Below, in pieces: positions 1-8,474 of a DNA stretch of 64,000 nucleotides. The DNA lies in the IMG/VR virus record IMGVR_UViG_3300009082_000017, positions 96,043 to 160,042 of that record; one strand, given 5' to 3'. This stretch comes from a virus. The position numbers were made by a program, and so were the translations under genes. Below the pieces are notes generated by a model. The model was not told the origin of the DNA and did not search any database. It saw nothing but the letters and a program-made list of their open reading frames with translations. Positions within the stretch are counted from its first letter, which is position 1, and every line of letters begins with the position of its first letter.

Positions 1-2
1 TT

Positions 3-95
3 GAAAGTACAGGATATAAAACTTCACATAAATTATTTGAAGGCAATCTTATTGCTAGATTGTTTCCTAGATTTTGGATGGATTATTTTGAATAG
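3..95 (+). CDS. 3' end of an unidentified gene (partial)
   Basis: An open frame runs in from the left edge and ends at TAG 93-95, giving about 30 residues that end in FPRFWMDYFE. The ribosome binding site of the next gene (AGGAGA) overlaps its stop region, as at other junctions here. The fragment is too short to assign a function. Confidence 0.5.
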   Translation, partial: ESTGYKTSHKLFEGNLIARLFPRFWMDYFE

Positions 96-106
96 GAGAA
101 AATAAA

Positions 107-313
107 ATGGAAGTATCTTTTTATGGCATACATGGAAACTCTGGTATGATTGGATTTTCTTTAAATTGGGAAGATCCAAAATTTGGGTTTGGGCAAATTG
201 AGATCAATCAAGGTAATGCAGATGGGAAGATTTTTATTGATTCAGAATCAATGTCGCCAGAATTTGTAAAATCGGTATTGTGTGCGTTGGTTGATAATAG
301 CACCATGAAATAG
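107..313 (+). CDS. hypothetical protein, 68 aa
   Basis: A small acidic protein without recognisable motif. The ATG follows AGGAGAAAATAAA. Its stop TAG lies just beyond the left arm of a dyad repeat (304-323), and the last codons are read through that arm. Function unknown. Confidence 0.6.
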   Translation: MEVSFYGIHGNSGMIGFSLNWEDPKFGFGQIEINQGNADGKIFIDSESMSPEFVKSVLCALVDNSTMK

Positions 314-323
314 CATTTTCATG
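304..323. repeat. ATGAAA-N6-TTTCAT dyad family, left-region copies
   Basis: First copy: CATGAAA-tagcat-TTTCATG. Others in this region: 3314-3333, 4955-4974, 5213-5232, 5442-5461, 6538-6557, 7143-7162, 7378-7397, 8254-8273, 8659-8678, 10043-10062, 10658-10677. Each is 20 bases with a different 6-base centre. The stop codon of the upstream gene often lies in the left arm (TGA in ATGAAA, TAA in ATAAAA). The next ribosome binding site starts within about 20 bases. Confidence 0.9.
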
Positions 324-342
324 TGGTTAAAAAGGAGTAATG

Positions 343-738
343 ATGATAGATTTTTGGGATAGCGATTATATAAAAAAATCAAGAAAAGATCATGTGTGTG
401 AATTTTGCCATGGTAAAATCTTGCAAAGTAGTTCGTGTTATCATGAACATGGCAAATATGACGGAGAATTTCAAGATTATTATTTATGTGAAAGATGCAG
501 AGAATTGATTGATAGCCGAGATGAAAGATGGGAATGGTATGATTCTGGAGAGCTTGGAGAATTTCATGAATTATTTATAGATGGCGGTTATATTAAATGC
601 CCCAAATGTGGATCTAATAATTATGATGAAATAGACTATTCTGGAGATGCGCTGTCTTGCACAATTTCTTGTGATAACTGTGAAAACGAATATAAATTAA
701 ATTTATCAGCAGAAAATCTTTTGGGACAAAACAAATGA
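343..738 (+). CDS. zinc-ribbon protein
   Basis: About 131 aa with two cysteine clusters. CxxC pairs near the N-terminus (CEFC, CERC) and a second set in the C-terminal third (CPKC, CDNC) suggest two zinc-binding modules. ATGs occur at 340 and 343; the spacing from AAAGGAG (331-337) favours 343. It overlaps the next gene by four bases (ATGA), so translation is probably coupled. A nucleic-acid-binding or adaptor role is possible but not shown. Confidence 0.7.
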   Translation: MIDFWDSDYIKKSRKDHVCEFCHGKILQSSSCYHEHGKYDGEFQDYYLCERCRELIDSRDERWEWYDSGELGEFHELFIDGGYIKCPKCGSNNYDEIDYSGDALSCTISCDNCENEYKLNLSAENLLGQNK

Positions 739-995
739 ACATAAATGAATCTTTTGGTAAAGAGTTTGATGCTTTATCTGTTGAAAGCAATCAATTAATG
801 ACTTACGTGACAGAGATTAGAAATAAAATTAATGATATTCCTCAGATAACAGACTTAAATGTTTGTTTAGAATTAGAAAAAGAATATGGTAATCTTGGAG
901 AATATACTAGGCTTTTAGGAGATACGTTTTTCAAATTATCACAAATGTATCATTATGTTAGACTAGTGAACAAAGTTGCTTTGGACGAACAATAA
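735..995 (+). CDS. hypothetical protein, 86 aa, probably helical
   Basis: The start overlaps the preceding stop. The composition (many Leu, Glu, Lys; no Pro after the first third) suggests a helical, possibly coiled-coil, protein. No family recognised. Confidence 0.6.
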   Translation: MNINESFGKEFDALSVESNQLMTYVTEIRNKINDIPQITDLNVCLELEKEYGNLGEYTRLLGDTFFKLSQMYHYVRLVNKVALDEQ

Positions 996-996
996 T

Positions 997-1320
997 ATGA
1001 AAATAAATAGACAACAAGTTTTAGATAAATATAACGGTCATTGCGCTTATTGCGGATGTGGAATAACACTAAAGACAATGCAAGTAGATCATAAAAAGTC
1101 AAAAGCATATGGTGGAACAGACGAATACCAAAATCTTATGCCATCATGTAGATTGTGTAATCATTATAAACGAGCCAATAACTTAGAAACGTTTCGAAGA
1201 TATATTATAGAAATGTATAAAAAATTATCAAAGGTTTATATTTTCAGAGTAGCCGAGAAATATGGAATGTTTGTATGGAAAGATTGGGATGGAAAGTTTT
1301 ATTTTGAGAGATTGCCATGA
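997..1320 (+). CDS. HNH endonuclease
   Basis: About 107 aa with a complete HNH core: CAYCGCG, then VDHKKSKAYGG, then NLMPSCRLCNHYK. This is the CxxC...DH...N...CxxCN arrangement that binds zinc and makes the catalytic metal site. The ATG at 997 directly follows the previous stop; a longer in-frame start exists upstream but overlaps that gene. Small stand-alone HNH proteins in phages are often homing endonucleases or packaging-associated nucleases. No terminase lies nearby, so a free-standing homing type is more likely. Confidence 0.85.
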   Translation: MKINRQQVLDKYNGHCAYCGCGITLKTMQVDHKKSKAYGGTDEYQNLMPSCRLCNHYKRANNLETFRRYIIEMYKKLSKVYIFRVAEKYGMFVWKDWDGKFYFERLP

Positions 1321-1356
1321 AAGTTATTTTATAATGTTGATAAAAGGATAAAATCT

Positions 1357-2556
1357 TTGATTGTAAATAGAACCGAAAGACATATTATTAAAAACACCGA
1401 TGCTATGTGGAAAATCATAGATCGAAAATCTTTTTTAGCTAAAAATTTGTATAACGAAGCCACATATGCCGTTAGACAGGAATTTTTCGCAACGGGAAGT
1501 TGGATTAGAGACCACGAACTAGATAAATTGTTGCAAAGTAGTGAAAATTATAAACAATTGGGTTCGCAAGCATCACAAAAAACAATTCAACTTGTAGACA
1601 AGAACTTTAAATCATATTTTAAGGGAATTAAAGACTGGTCTAAGAAAAGCGGGAAAGGTTATTTTGGCAAACCATCTCTTCCTAATTACAAAAAGAAAGA
1701 TGGACGCAGTATTGTAATAATTAAAAATATTCAGTGTAGGATACAAAATGGAGAAATTTATTTTTCTTGGAAGCCTTTACGAGAATTTACAGGTATTAAA
1801 ACTAGTATATTAGGAGGATTACAACAAATTCGTTTTGTGCCCATGGGTTCAACTTATGTAATGGAAATTGTTTATCAAATTAAAGTGCCAAAAGTGAAAA
1901 ATTTTACTAATAGAATTATGGGAATAGACCTAGGAGTTAATAATCTTGCAACTATTTCAAACAATATTGGTATTCAACCAATTATTGTTAAGGGTGGGGT
2001 TATTAAGTCTATGAATAGATACTATAATAAAGAGAGAAAGAATATTTCAATAGAGACAGGTATGATTTGGAACAAGAGGATGCGTTTACTAACTGACAAA
2101 CATATGCGAAAGATGGACAGCTATATGCATTTAGTAAGTCGAAGGATTGTGGAATATTGCCAGAAATATGACGTGGGTACTTTGGTAATTGGCTTGACAA
2201 AAGAATGGAAAGATGGTATAAATATTGGACACGTAAATAATCAAAATTTTGTATCAATCCCTCATGAGAAATTGATCCAACAATTGCAATATAAGTGTGA
2301 GAATGTTGGAATTAATTGTGTTGTTACAGAGGAAAAGTTTACATCAGGGACAAGTTTTTTGGATAATGAGCTTCCTACAGAGGATAATTATAATATAAAG
2401 AGAAGAGTCAAAAGAGGAGTATTTAAATCTAATGATGGTATAAAATTGAATTCTGATGTTAATGCGGCATTTCAAATTATTAAAAAAGTATTCCCAGACG
2501 CTTTCAAGCAATGGGATAGAGGTTGTGGTTTACAGCCGGTTGCGCTAGAAATCTAG
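1357..2556 (+). CDS. TnpB-like RNA-guided nuclease (IS200/IS605 OrfB family), zinc-finger-less type
   Basis: 399 aa. RuvC-I is at MGIDLGVNNLATIS (Asp), RuvC-II at VVTEEKFTSGTSFLD (Glu) and RuvC-III at NSDVNAAFQII (Asp), so the catalytic triad is intact. The CxxC...CxxC zinc ribbon usual between RuvC-II and -III is absent, replaced by a KRRVKRGVFKSNDG segment as in a known TnpB branch. The start is TTG with AAAGGA eight bases upstream. No tnpA transposase is adjacent, so the element is probably not self-mobile. TnpB proteins cut DNA guided by an RNA made from their own 3' region; a folded 3' end is visible at 2511-2582. Confidence 0.85.
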   Translation: MIVNRTERHIIKNTDAMWKIIDRKSFLAKNLYNEATYAVRQEFFATGSWIRDHELDKLLQSSENYKQLGSQASQKTIQLVDKNFKSYFKGIKDWSKKSGKGYFGKPSLPNYKKKDGRSIVIIKNIQCRIQNGEIYFSWKPLREFTGIKTSILGGLQQIRFVPMGSTYVMEIVYQIKVPKVKNFTNRIMGIDLGVNNLATISNNIGIQPIIVKGGVIKSMNRYYNKERKNISIETGMIWNKRMRLLTDKHMRKMDSYMHLVSRRIVEYCQKYDVGTLVIGLTKEWKDGINIGHVNNQNFVSIPHEKLIQQLQYKCENVGINCVVTEEKFTSGTSFLDNELPTEDNYNIKRRVKRGVFKSNDGIKLNSDVNAAFQIIKKVFPDAFKQWDRGCGLQPVALEI

Positions 2557-2582
2557 ACAGCAAAGGGATGATTCTATCCCAT
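2511..2582 (+). ncRNA. candidate guide-RNA (omegaRNA) scaffold at the 3' end of tnpB
   Basis: A perfect 10-base inverted repeat, ATGGGATAGA (2511-2520) and TCTATCCCAT (2573-2582), encloses the last 36 coding bases and the stop. Inside are a small CTAG/CTAG hairpin and an alternative GGGAT/ATCCC hairpin at 2565-2580. Guide RNAs of TnpB systems come from exactly this position. The RNA itself is inferred, not shown. Confidence 0.4.
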
Positions 2583-2608
2583 AAATTGATACTTTTATGA
2601 GGCAAACA

Positions 2609-3055
2609 ATGAACAAAGGTTACATAGCAGATCAACAAATCATGGACAAATACAACCACCTCTTATCTTATAAAAAAGATTTAGGCGAAATATCAATACA
2701 ATATCGTAGAACCAATAATGCGTTTTGTCAAAACCTTATTCATAATAATAAAAATGTTGGTAGGATTTATATCTTTGGGCTACAAGAGAAAAACAATAAT
2801 ATCCATGGTTATGTTGCAAGAGTTCATTTGAATCCTAAGTTTAGGGTAAATGGTTATGCAATACAAATGATGTCTGATATTATTAAACATTTTGGAAATT
2901 GTGTTTTACATATTACATCTGCTAGTCCAAACAGAATTGAAGGGCTTACGGATGATAATAGGGAAATTTATAGAGACAAATTATATAAATTTTATGGTAG
3001 GTTTGGGTTTGTGAGAACGAGTGAAGAACATACTGGAATGATAAGGAGAATATGA
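2609..3055 (+). CDS. GNAT-family N-acetyltransferase-like protein
   Basis: About 148 aa. The centre has beta-strand-like VARVHLNPKFRVNGYAIQMM, resembling the GNAT acetyl-CoA loop region, and the C-terminus has LYKFYGRFGFVRT, matching the typical Y-x-x-x-GF end of the fold. ATG 2609 has GAGG six bases upstream and is preferred to ATG 2597. The substrate is unknown. It could modify a protein or small molecule during infection. Confidence 0.6.
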   Translation: MNKGYIADQQIMDKYNHLLSYKKDLGEISIQYRRTNNAFCQNLIHNNKNVGRIYIFGLQEKNNNIHGYVARVHLNPKFRVNGYAIQMMSDIIKHFGNCVLHITSASPNRIEGLTDDNREIYRDKLYKFYGRFGFVRTSEEHTGMIRRI

Positions 3056-3309
3056 TGTTATTGGAAACACATTTTACTGTTTCAAAAAATTTACAAGATA
3101 TGCCAGATCATATTGAAAGATTAAAAGAAAATTCAATATTAACATTAAAAGATTTACTTTTTAATTTGATCAAAGATGGTGGTAGATTTGAATTTGGTGA
3201 AGCAATTGAAAAATCACATTATAATGAATATAGTAAAGAAACTCAATATGATTTTTATATTACTTATGAGAATTTAGATATTCATTTGCGTCCGTTGTAT
3301 AAAGAATAG
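3055..3309 (+). CDS. hypothetical protein, about 84 aa
   Basis: AAGGAG at 3043-3048 favours ATG 3055 over ATG 3052; the start overlaps the preceding TGA. No motif recognised. A dyad repeat (3314-3333) follows the stop. Confidence 0.6.
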   Translation: MLLETHFTVSKNLQDMPDHIERLKENSILTLKDLLFNLIKDGGRFEFGEAIEKSHYNEYSKETQYDFYITYENLDIHLRPLYKE

Positions 3310-3343
3310 TTTCCATGAAAGAGGGATTTCATGGGGAATTCGC

Positions 3344-3372
3344 TTGACAAAAATACAATAGTGTGATAATAT
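3344..3372 (+). promoter_or_regulatory. sigma70-type promoter, extended -10
   Basis: TTGACA at 3344-3349, 17 bases, then TAATAT at 3367-3372 preceded by TGA. It lies between a dyad repeat and the gene at 3405. Confidence 0.75.
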
Positions 3373-3404
3373 TATTATATAAAAAAATAAAAAGGAGATA
3401 TAAA

Positions 3405-3608
3405 ATGAGTGGATTAACAGATATTGATGATGGAGCAGTACAATTAAATGATGGTTCATACAGCATTAAACAAGAAGATATTGATAGGGAACATCTAAAA
3501 TATTCTATTTGGAATATTTTAGATAAAGTCATTCCAATTGTTTTTCTTTTATTAGTGGTTATTGTAGGATCATTCTTTTTATCTAATTTATTTGCACACC
3601 CAAAATAA
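3405..3608 (+). CDS. small membrane protein, one C-terminal transmembrane segment
   Basis: 67 aa. The ATG follows AAAGGAGATATAAA. The first 40 residues are polar and acidic; then comes a hydrophobic stretch VIPIVFLLLVVIVGSFFL. This is a tail-anchored arrangement with most of the protein probably in the cytoplasm. It is the first gene after its own promoter. Function unknown. Confidence 0.7.
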   Translation: MSGLTDIDDGAVQLNDGSYSIKQEDIDREHLKYSIWNILDKVIPIVFLLLVVIVGSFFLSNLFAHPK

Positions 3609-3613
3609 AAATA

Positions 3614-4603
3614 ATGAAAATATTATTAGTTGATGTTGATAGCAAAATACCCAATTTAGCATTAATGAAAATATCAACATATCATAAACAATTGGGCAAT
3701 AATGTTGTCTTAAAGAAAATAGGATTGGATGGGTATCCAAAGAAGAAACATATTGTAGTAGATGCATTCGGGTATGATAACGTTTATGCATCTACGTTGT
3801 TTGTTGCAAATCAAAAATGTTATGAAATAAAAAATTGTAAAAATATTGAAATTGGTGGTACGGGATATGATATTGAGAAAAAACTTCCAATCATTATAGA
3901 TGATCTAGATCCCGATTATTCAATTTATCCTGAAAACGATACAAGTGTAGGGTTTATAACCAGAGGATGTGTTAGGGATTGTTATTTTTGTGTTGTCAGA
4001 AAAAAAGAAGGTTTGATATATAAGTATAGGGATATAAATCAAATTGTCAAACATAAAAAAGTTGATTTCCTAGATAATAATATATTAGCATACAATAAAC
4101 ATTTAGAAATTTTACAAGAATTAATAGATAAAAAAATATATTGTTGGTTTAATTCTGGATTAGATATTAGGCTTATTAATGATAAAAATGCTGAACTATT
4201 ATCTAAACTAAAATATTTAGGAGAATATACTTTTGCTTTTGATCTTATTGAAAATGAAGAAATTATAAATAAAAAATTACAAATATTGAAAAAATATATT
4301 GATAAAGATTGGAAATTAAAATTTGATTTATATGTCAATCCAAAAGATGATATTAGTGATATTTTATTTAGAATAAATTGGTGTAGAAAAAATAAAGTTT
4401 TGCCTTATGTAATGCGAGACAAATCTTGTTGGGAAAGTGAAAATAATGAGTTCTATGTTGATTTGGCGGCTTACTGTAATCAACCAAATATTTTTAAAAA
4501 AATGAGTTGGGAAGAATTTTTAAATAAAAGACATACAAAGCAAGAGCGCATTCAATCAAGTTTAAACTTATGGAGAGAAGGAATAAAAAATGTTCAAATA
4601 TGA
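3614..4603 (+). CDS. radical SAM protein
   Basis: 329 aa. The cluster-binding motif CxxxCxxC is at Cys119, Cys123 and Cys126 (RGCVRDCYFC). The preceding region (KILLVDVDSKIPNLALMKIS...) resembles the cobalamin-binding-type Rossmann domain that precedes some radical SAM cores, though the cobalamin histidine motif is not clear. Radical SAM enzymes cleave S-adenosylmethionine to start radical chemistry; the substrate here is unknown. It overlaps the next gene by 14 bases, which suggests the two act together. Confidence 0.8.
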   Translation: MKILLVDVDSKIPNLALMKISTYHKQLGNNVVLKKIGLDGYPKKKHIVVDAFGYDNVYASTLFVANQKCYEIKNCKNIEIGGTGYDIEKKLPIIIDDLDPDYSIYPENDTSVGFITRGCVRDCYFCVVRKKEGLIYKYRDINQIVKHKKVDFLDNNILAYNKHLEILQELIDKKIYCWFNSGLDIRLINDKNAELLSKLKYLGEYTFAFDLIENEEIINKKLQILKKYIDKDWKLKFDLYVNPKDDISDILFRINWCRKNKVLPYVMRDKSCWESENNEFYVDLAAYCNQPNIFKKMSWEEFLNKRHTKQERIQSSLNLWREGIKNVQI

Positions 4604-4949
4604 TGTTTTTTTAATTTGTCCAGTTCGGAATGCTACTGAAGATCAAAAAGAAAAAATGCAACAATATATAAATGAAATAGAGAATCAAGGAAAAACTATT
4701 TATTATCCCGCCAGAGATACAGATCAAAATGACACTATTGGATTTAGGATTTGTACAGATAATAAAAATGCTATTAAAAATTCTAAAGAAATTCATATTT
4801 TTTGGGACAAAAATAGTACTGGGAGTTTATTTGATTTGGGTATGGCGTTTGCTACTGATAAAAAATTAAAGATTGTGAATTTAGATGATGCGCCTTTGAC
4901 TGAAGGAAAAAGCTTTACAAATATGATTCGTTATTGGAGTGAACAATAA
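4590..4949 (+). CDS. nucleoside 2-deoxyribosyltransferase-like protein
   Basis: 119 aa. VFLICPVRNA at the N-terminus, YYPARDTDQ in the middle and GSLFDLGMAFA near the end match phage members of the nucleoside 2-deoxyribosyltransferase/SLOG-like superfamily. These proteins exchange or hydrolyse the base of deoxynucleosides or bind nucleotide derivatives. The overlap with the radical SAM gene hints at modified-nucleotide metabolism, which is inference only. Confidence 0.6.
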   Translation: MFKYDVFLICPVRNATEDQKEKMQQYINEIENQGKTIYYPARDTDQNDTIGFRICTDNKNAIKNSKEIHIFWDKNSTGSLFDLGMAFATDKKLKIVNLDDAPLTEGKSFTNMIRYWSEQ

Positions 4950-4992
4950 TACACCATGAAACACAGATTTCATGAACAAATAAAGGAGTAAA

Positions 4993-5217
4993 ATGTTAAC
5001 AAATATTGTAGGAGACATACATAGACATATGGCATATTTCGGAACAGTTCCGAAATTAGTAATTGGCAAATTTACTTTAGAGACCATAAGAAAAGAATTT
5101 GGCAACTTAATTATTGATGCTGATTTAGATAATCAAAGAGGACAAACTATTGCCGGATGTGAATTTGAAGAAGCCGATTTTTGGTGGGGATATTATTTGA
5201 AAAAGTTTATATCATGA
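4993..5217 (+). CDS. hypothetical protein, 74 aa
   Basis: The ATG follows AAAGGAGTAAA. The C-terminus is rich in Trp and Tyr (FWWGYYLKKF). The stop TGA (5215-5217) is inside the left arm of the dyad repeat 5213-5232. Function unknown. Confidence 0.6.
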   Translation: MLTNIVGDIHRHMAYFGTVPKLVIGKFTLETIRKEFGNLIIDADLDNQRGQTIAGCEFEEADFWWGYYLKKFIS

Positions 5218-5251
5218 AACTTGTATTTCATTAGGGAAGAAAGGATAATTT

Positions 5252-5446
5252 ATGATAGATGCGATTATTGCGATTGTAGTAGGATTGTTGCTTTTATATT
5301 TTGGCATATCATCAATAATATTGTTTATAAAAAATGTTAATAAAAATGATGGAATATGGATTATAGCGAGTGCATTAATTTGTTCCATTGGATTATTTTT
5401 ATTTGGTGGTGGAATTTTACAAATAATAAAAATTATTTTACCATGA
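5252..5446 (+). CDS. small membrane protein, two transmembrane segments
   Basis: 64 aa. Two hydrophobic stretches (residues about 3-27 and 37-63) are separated by a short polar loop (KNVNKNDGI). Its TGA lies inside the dyad repeat 5442-5461. Function unknown. Confidence 0.7.
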   Translation: MIDAIIAIVVGLLLLYFGISSIILFIKNVNKNDGIWIIASALICSIGLFLFGGGILQIIKIILP

Positions 5447-5507
5447 AACTAGAATTTCATGGTGTATTACAAATAAGATAATATTAGTATAGTGTAAGGA
5501 GATAAAT

Positions 5508-6542
5508 TTGGGAATAAACGTACTTTCATGTTTTGATGGAATTTCTGCCGGTCAATTGGCATTACAAAGAGCAGGAATTAAAGTAGACAATTATTTTGCA
5601 TCAGAAATTGACAAATATGCAATTCAAATTACACAGAAGAATTTTCCTAATACTATTCAACTAGGAAGTATTAATGATTATAAAGACTGGGATTTGCCTA
5701 AAATTGATTTGGTTATTGGCGGTAGTCCATGTCAAGGCTTTAGCAATGCAGGGAAAGGATTAAATTTTGAAGACCCAAGAAGCAAATTGTTTTTCACATT
5801 TTCTGATATTATCAAATATTATAACCCTAAATATTTTTTGTTAGAAAATGTAAAAATGAAAAAAGAATGGCAAGATGTTATTAGTGAATATATGGGTGTT
5901 GGCCCTATTGAAATTAATTCATCTTTAGTTTCTGCTCAAAATAGAAAACGCTTATACTGGACAAATATTAATTCTGTTGAAGTCCCCTTGGATAAAAATA
6001 TTTATATTGCAGATATTGCCGAAGAAGATGCAGAGCCTATCATATTACATAATTTATATGGTGGTTTTGGAGAATCAAAACCAAGAGTTTTTACAGAAAA
6101 ATCTCCAACAATAAGAACTGCAAGTGGTAGAGGTCATATTCCAAGCGTTGTTCGTAAAGATATTTATTGGAAAGACGTTCAGGAAACTGATGCCAAAGAT
6201 GTTTTTTATTATACTGATAAATCATTTAATTGGATAAATAAGTCAGAAGAACGAAAAGCAAAATTTAAGATTTATGATAAAAATACTGAAGAAAAAATGC
6301 AAATGGTTGAGGCATCACATTATAAATTGTATAGTAATCAACGTTGTTTTGGCATAAGAGATAAAGGTGGAATTAGGTATATTTCAAATATTGAATGTGA
6401 AAGATTACAAACGTTTCCAGATAATTATACGGAAGGCGTATCCAAAACTCAACGATACAAAGCAATTGGTAATTCCTGGACGGTAGATGTAATTGCTCAT
6501 ATTTTTTCATATTTGCCTGAAAACTGGAAAGTCACCACATAA
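5508..6542 (+). CDS. DNA (cytosine-5-)-methyltransferase
   Basis: 344 aa. Motif I is VLSCFDGISAGQLAL; motif IV is GGSPCQGFS with catalytic Cys75; motif VI is ENV at about 113; motif VIII is QNRKRLYW; motif X is YKAIGNSWTVDV. All catalytic elements are present and the length is normal. The start is TTG after AAGGAGATAAAT. The sequence style resembles phage Dnmt3-like enzymes. No matching restriction enzyme is adjacent, so it most likely protects phage DNA from host restriction. Confidence 0.93.
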   Translation: MGINVLSCFDGISAGQLALQRAGIKVDNYFASEIDKYAIQITQKNFPNTIQLGSINDYKDWDLPKIDLVIGGSPCQGFSNAGKGLNFEDPRSKLFFTFSDIIKYYNPKYFLLENVKMKKEWQDVISEYMGVGPIEINSSLVSAQNRKRLYWTNINSVEVPLDKNIYIADIAEEDAEPIILHNLYGGFGESKPRVFTEKSPTIRTASGRGHIPSVVRKDIYWKDVQETDAKDVFYYTDKSFNWINKSEERKAKFKIYDKNTEEKMQMVEASHYKLYSNQRCFGIRDKGGIRYISNIECERLQTFPDNYTEGVSKTQRYKAIGNSWTVDVIAHIFSYLPENWKVTT

Positions 6543-6559
6543 AAGTGTCATTTCATTGG

Positions 6560-6608
6560 AAATTGATATTGATTTACTCTTGACAGATTTATAAAACTGT
6601 GTTATAAA
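6560..6608 (+). promoter_or_regulatory. promoter with upstream AAATTGATATT box
   Basis: TTGACA at 6580-6585, 17 bases, TATAAA at 6603-6608 with TGT before it. Upstream is AAATTGATATT (6560-6570), a variant of the box AAATTGGTATC seen before three other promoters in the window. Confidence 0.75.
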
Positions 6609-6631
6609 TAAAAGAAAAAAGGAGATTTAAA

Positions 6632-7147
6632 ATGGCCTATAGTAATCCTAATAATATTATTACAAAAGGAAAAGAATTGTCTCATTCATCAGAGAATAAA
6701 ATTGAAGCTATTAATGCTCTTGAAAAAGCATTAAGCACATTAAATGAAACAATAAGAAGTGCTTGTGATCTTGGTATTTTCCCAAAAGTGGAAGTTAGGC
6801 AACAGATGTCCTTTTATGAATCTAATCCCGATTCTATTATGGGAATTATTCATTATCTTTCAGCAGATTCCGTATTTTTAGAATATTTAGAAATGTATGA
6901 TAATGCTCAAGGTTTAGTTGGTATGGCACTTCCTCATGGCGAAACCGCAAAGCATAGACTTTCAATATATGAAAGCTCATATAATGAAAGAAAAGAATTT
7001 TTAGAAAAATCTGAATTAGAAGATAAAAAAGATCAATTATTAAAGTTGGAAGATTGGTGGACAAATACAAAAGATACTTTTGAATCCAGAATGGAAAAAA
7101 CAGAAAAAGATATTATTAAAGAGTCTTGTGTAGAAGTTACCCCATGA
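6632..7147 (+). CDS. hypothetical protein, 171 aa, helical
   Basis: First gene after the promoter at 6580, with AAAGGAGATTTAAA before the ATG. It is Glu/Lys-rich with a long probably helical C-terminal half. Its stop falls within the dyad repeat 7143-7162. No family recognised. Confidence 0.65.
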   Translation: MAYSNPNNIITKGKELSHSSENKIEAINALEKALSTLNETIRSACDLGIFPKVEVRQQMSFYESNPDSIMGIIHYLSADSVFLEYLEMYDNAQGLVGMALPHGETAKHRLSIYESSYNERKEFLEKSELEDKKDQLLKLEDWWTNTKDTFESRMEKTEKDIIKESCVEVTP

Positions 7148-7193
7148 AAGATTTGTTTCATGGTATAAAAATTAGATAAGAAGGAGATTAAAC

Positions 7194-7367
7194 ATGCAAA
7201 CAAAGCAAATTATTGGAATTGTTTTGGGAATTTTAATATTGTTGGGATTTTTGTCAATCCCTATTTTTATAGCAGGATGGGTAATAGGTCTTTTATCAGA
7301 TTTAATTATCATTGTAGCTTTAGGAATTATTGTTGTTGTGACGGGTTTAGCTAGTGGCGCATTGTAA
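7194..7367 (+). CDS. small membrane protein, 57 aa
   Basis: The ATG follows AAGGAGATTAAAC. After QTKQ the protein is almost entirely hydrophobic, in two stretches divided by LLSD, so it is probably a two-helix inner membrane peptide. Function unknown; a holin-like size alone is not enough to call it. Confidence 0.6.
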   Translation: MQTKQIIGIVLGILILLGFLSIPIFIAGWVIGLLSDLIIIVALGIIVVVTGLASGAL

Positions 7368-7427
7368 TTATTTGTCACATGAAATCAATATTTTATGGTG
7401 CTAAACACCATAGAAAGGATAAATCTA

Positions 7428-8258
7428 TTGAAAGAATTACAACCGGCAATCAAATGGTCAGGAAGTAAACGTCCTATTGCAAAAGAAATTGTAGAATCAT
7501 TTCCAGATAATATTGAAACATATTATGAACCTTTTTGTGGCGGATGTTCTGTACTGTATTATTTATTGAATAGCAATAAACTTGGTGCAAAACGATATGT
7601 TTGTTCAGATATCAATAATGATTTAATAGATTTGTGGAATACAATTAAATCTAATCCAAGTCAAGTTATTAATAATTATTCGAGAATGTGGAATGAGTTA
7701 CAAGTTTTAAGTATTGCAGATCGCAGACAATATTTCTACGATGTTCGAAGTAGATTCAATAAAGAAAAATCACCTTATGACTTTATGTTTATTATGAGAA
7801 CTACAACCAATGGTATGCCTAGATATAATAAATTAGGAGAATTTAATAATTCTTTTCATATTACAAGAGATGGTATTAATCCAAAAGAATTTACAACTAC
7901 GATTGATAAATGGTCTAGTTTATTAAATAATTATGAAGTAGAATTTGTTTGTCAAGATTATATTAATATTGTTTCAGATAGCGAAGATGTGATTTATTTA
8001 GACCCGCCTTATGCTGGGACAAAAGGAATGTATTATGGAGTAATTGATTATAATAAATTATGGGAATGGGTGAAGATTCAAAAAGGATTTGTCGCACTAA
8101 GTTTTGATGGAAGAACCACAAGCACAGAATATTCTGATTTAGTTCCAAAGGATATTTTTAGTAATCATAAATTGATTTGTTCTGGTAATTCTTCATTCAG
8201 AAGGACTATCGGAAAATCAAGATCAGAGTATGTTTATGAAAGTTTATATACCCAATGA
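7428..8258 (+). CDS. DNA adenine methyltransferase, Dam/D12 class
   Basis: About 276 aa. KWSGSKR at the N-terminus and EPFCGG form the SAM-binding site (motif X/I); DINNDLI is motif II; YLDPPYAG at about 191-198 is the catalytic DPPY motif. The order X-I-...-IV fits the alpha (D12) group, which makes N6-methyladenine, often at GATC. TTG 7428 has GAAAGGA upstream; the longer in-frame ATG at 7395 sits in the arm of a dyad repeat and lacks such a site. Confidence 0.9.
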   Translation: MKELQPAIKWSGSKRPIAKEIVESFPDNIETYYEPFCGGCSVLYYLLNSNKLGAKRYVCSDINNDLIDLWNTIKSNPSQVINNYSRMWNELQVLSIADRRQYFYDVRSRFNKEKSPYDFMFIMRTTTNGMPRYNKLGEFNNSFHITRDGINPKEFTTTIDKWSSLLNNYEVEFVCQDYINIVSDSEDVIYLDPPYAGTKGMYYGVIDYNKLWEWVKIQKGFVALSFDGRTTSTEYSDLVPKDIFSNHKLICSGNSSFRRTIGKSRSEYVYESLYTQ

Positions 8259-8285
8259 AAGAACTATTTCATGGAGAATAAACAT

Positions 8286-8474
8286 TTGAAAACTAAAAAT
8301 TTGGTATATTATTTATTTGGGGCAAATGATCTAGTTTCTTTATGGAAGTTGTTTCTTGCCACTATCTCAATAAAATATTTTTTGCCTAATAGACGATCCA
8401 AAAAAATGTTAAGAGAAAAGATAAAATATCTTAAAATATTAGAAAACATAAATAAGGAGAATAAAAATGAGTAA
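8286..8474 (+). CDS. hypothetical basic protein, about 62 aa
   Basis: TTG 8286 lies nine bases after GGAG; an in-frame ATG at 8271 is inside the dyad repeat arm. The protein is Lys-rich with a central hydrophobic stretch. It overlaps the next gene by eight bases. Confidence 0.5.
   Translation: MKTKNLVYYLFGANDLVSLWKLFLATISIKYFLPNRRSKKMLREKIKYLKILENINKENKNE

Noticed and set aside
2195-2223. TTGACA inside the first tnpB as a promoter
   Set aside because: It lies in coding sequence and has no convincing -10 in the style of the other promoters.
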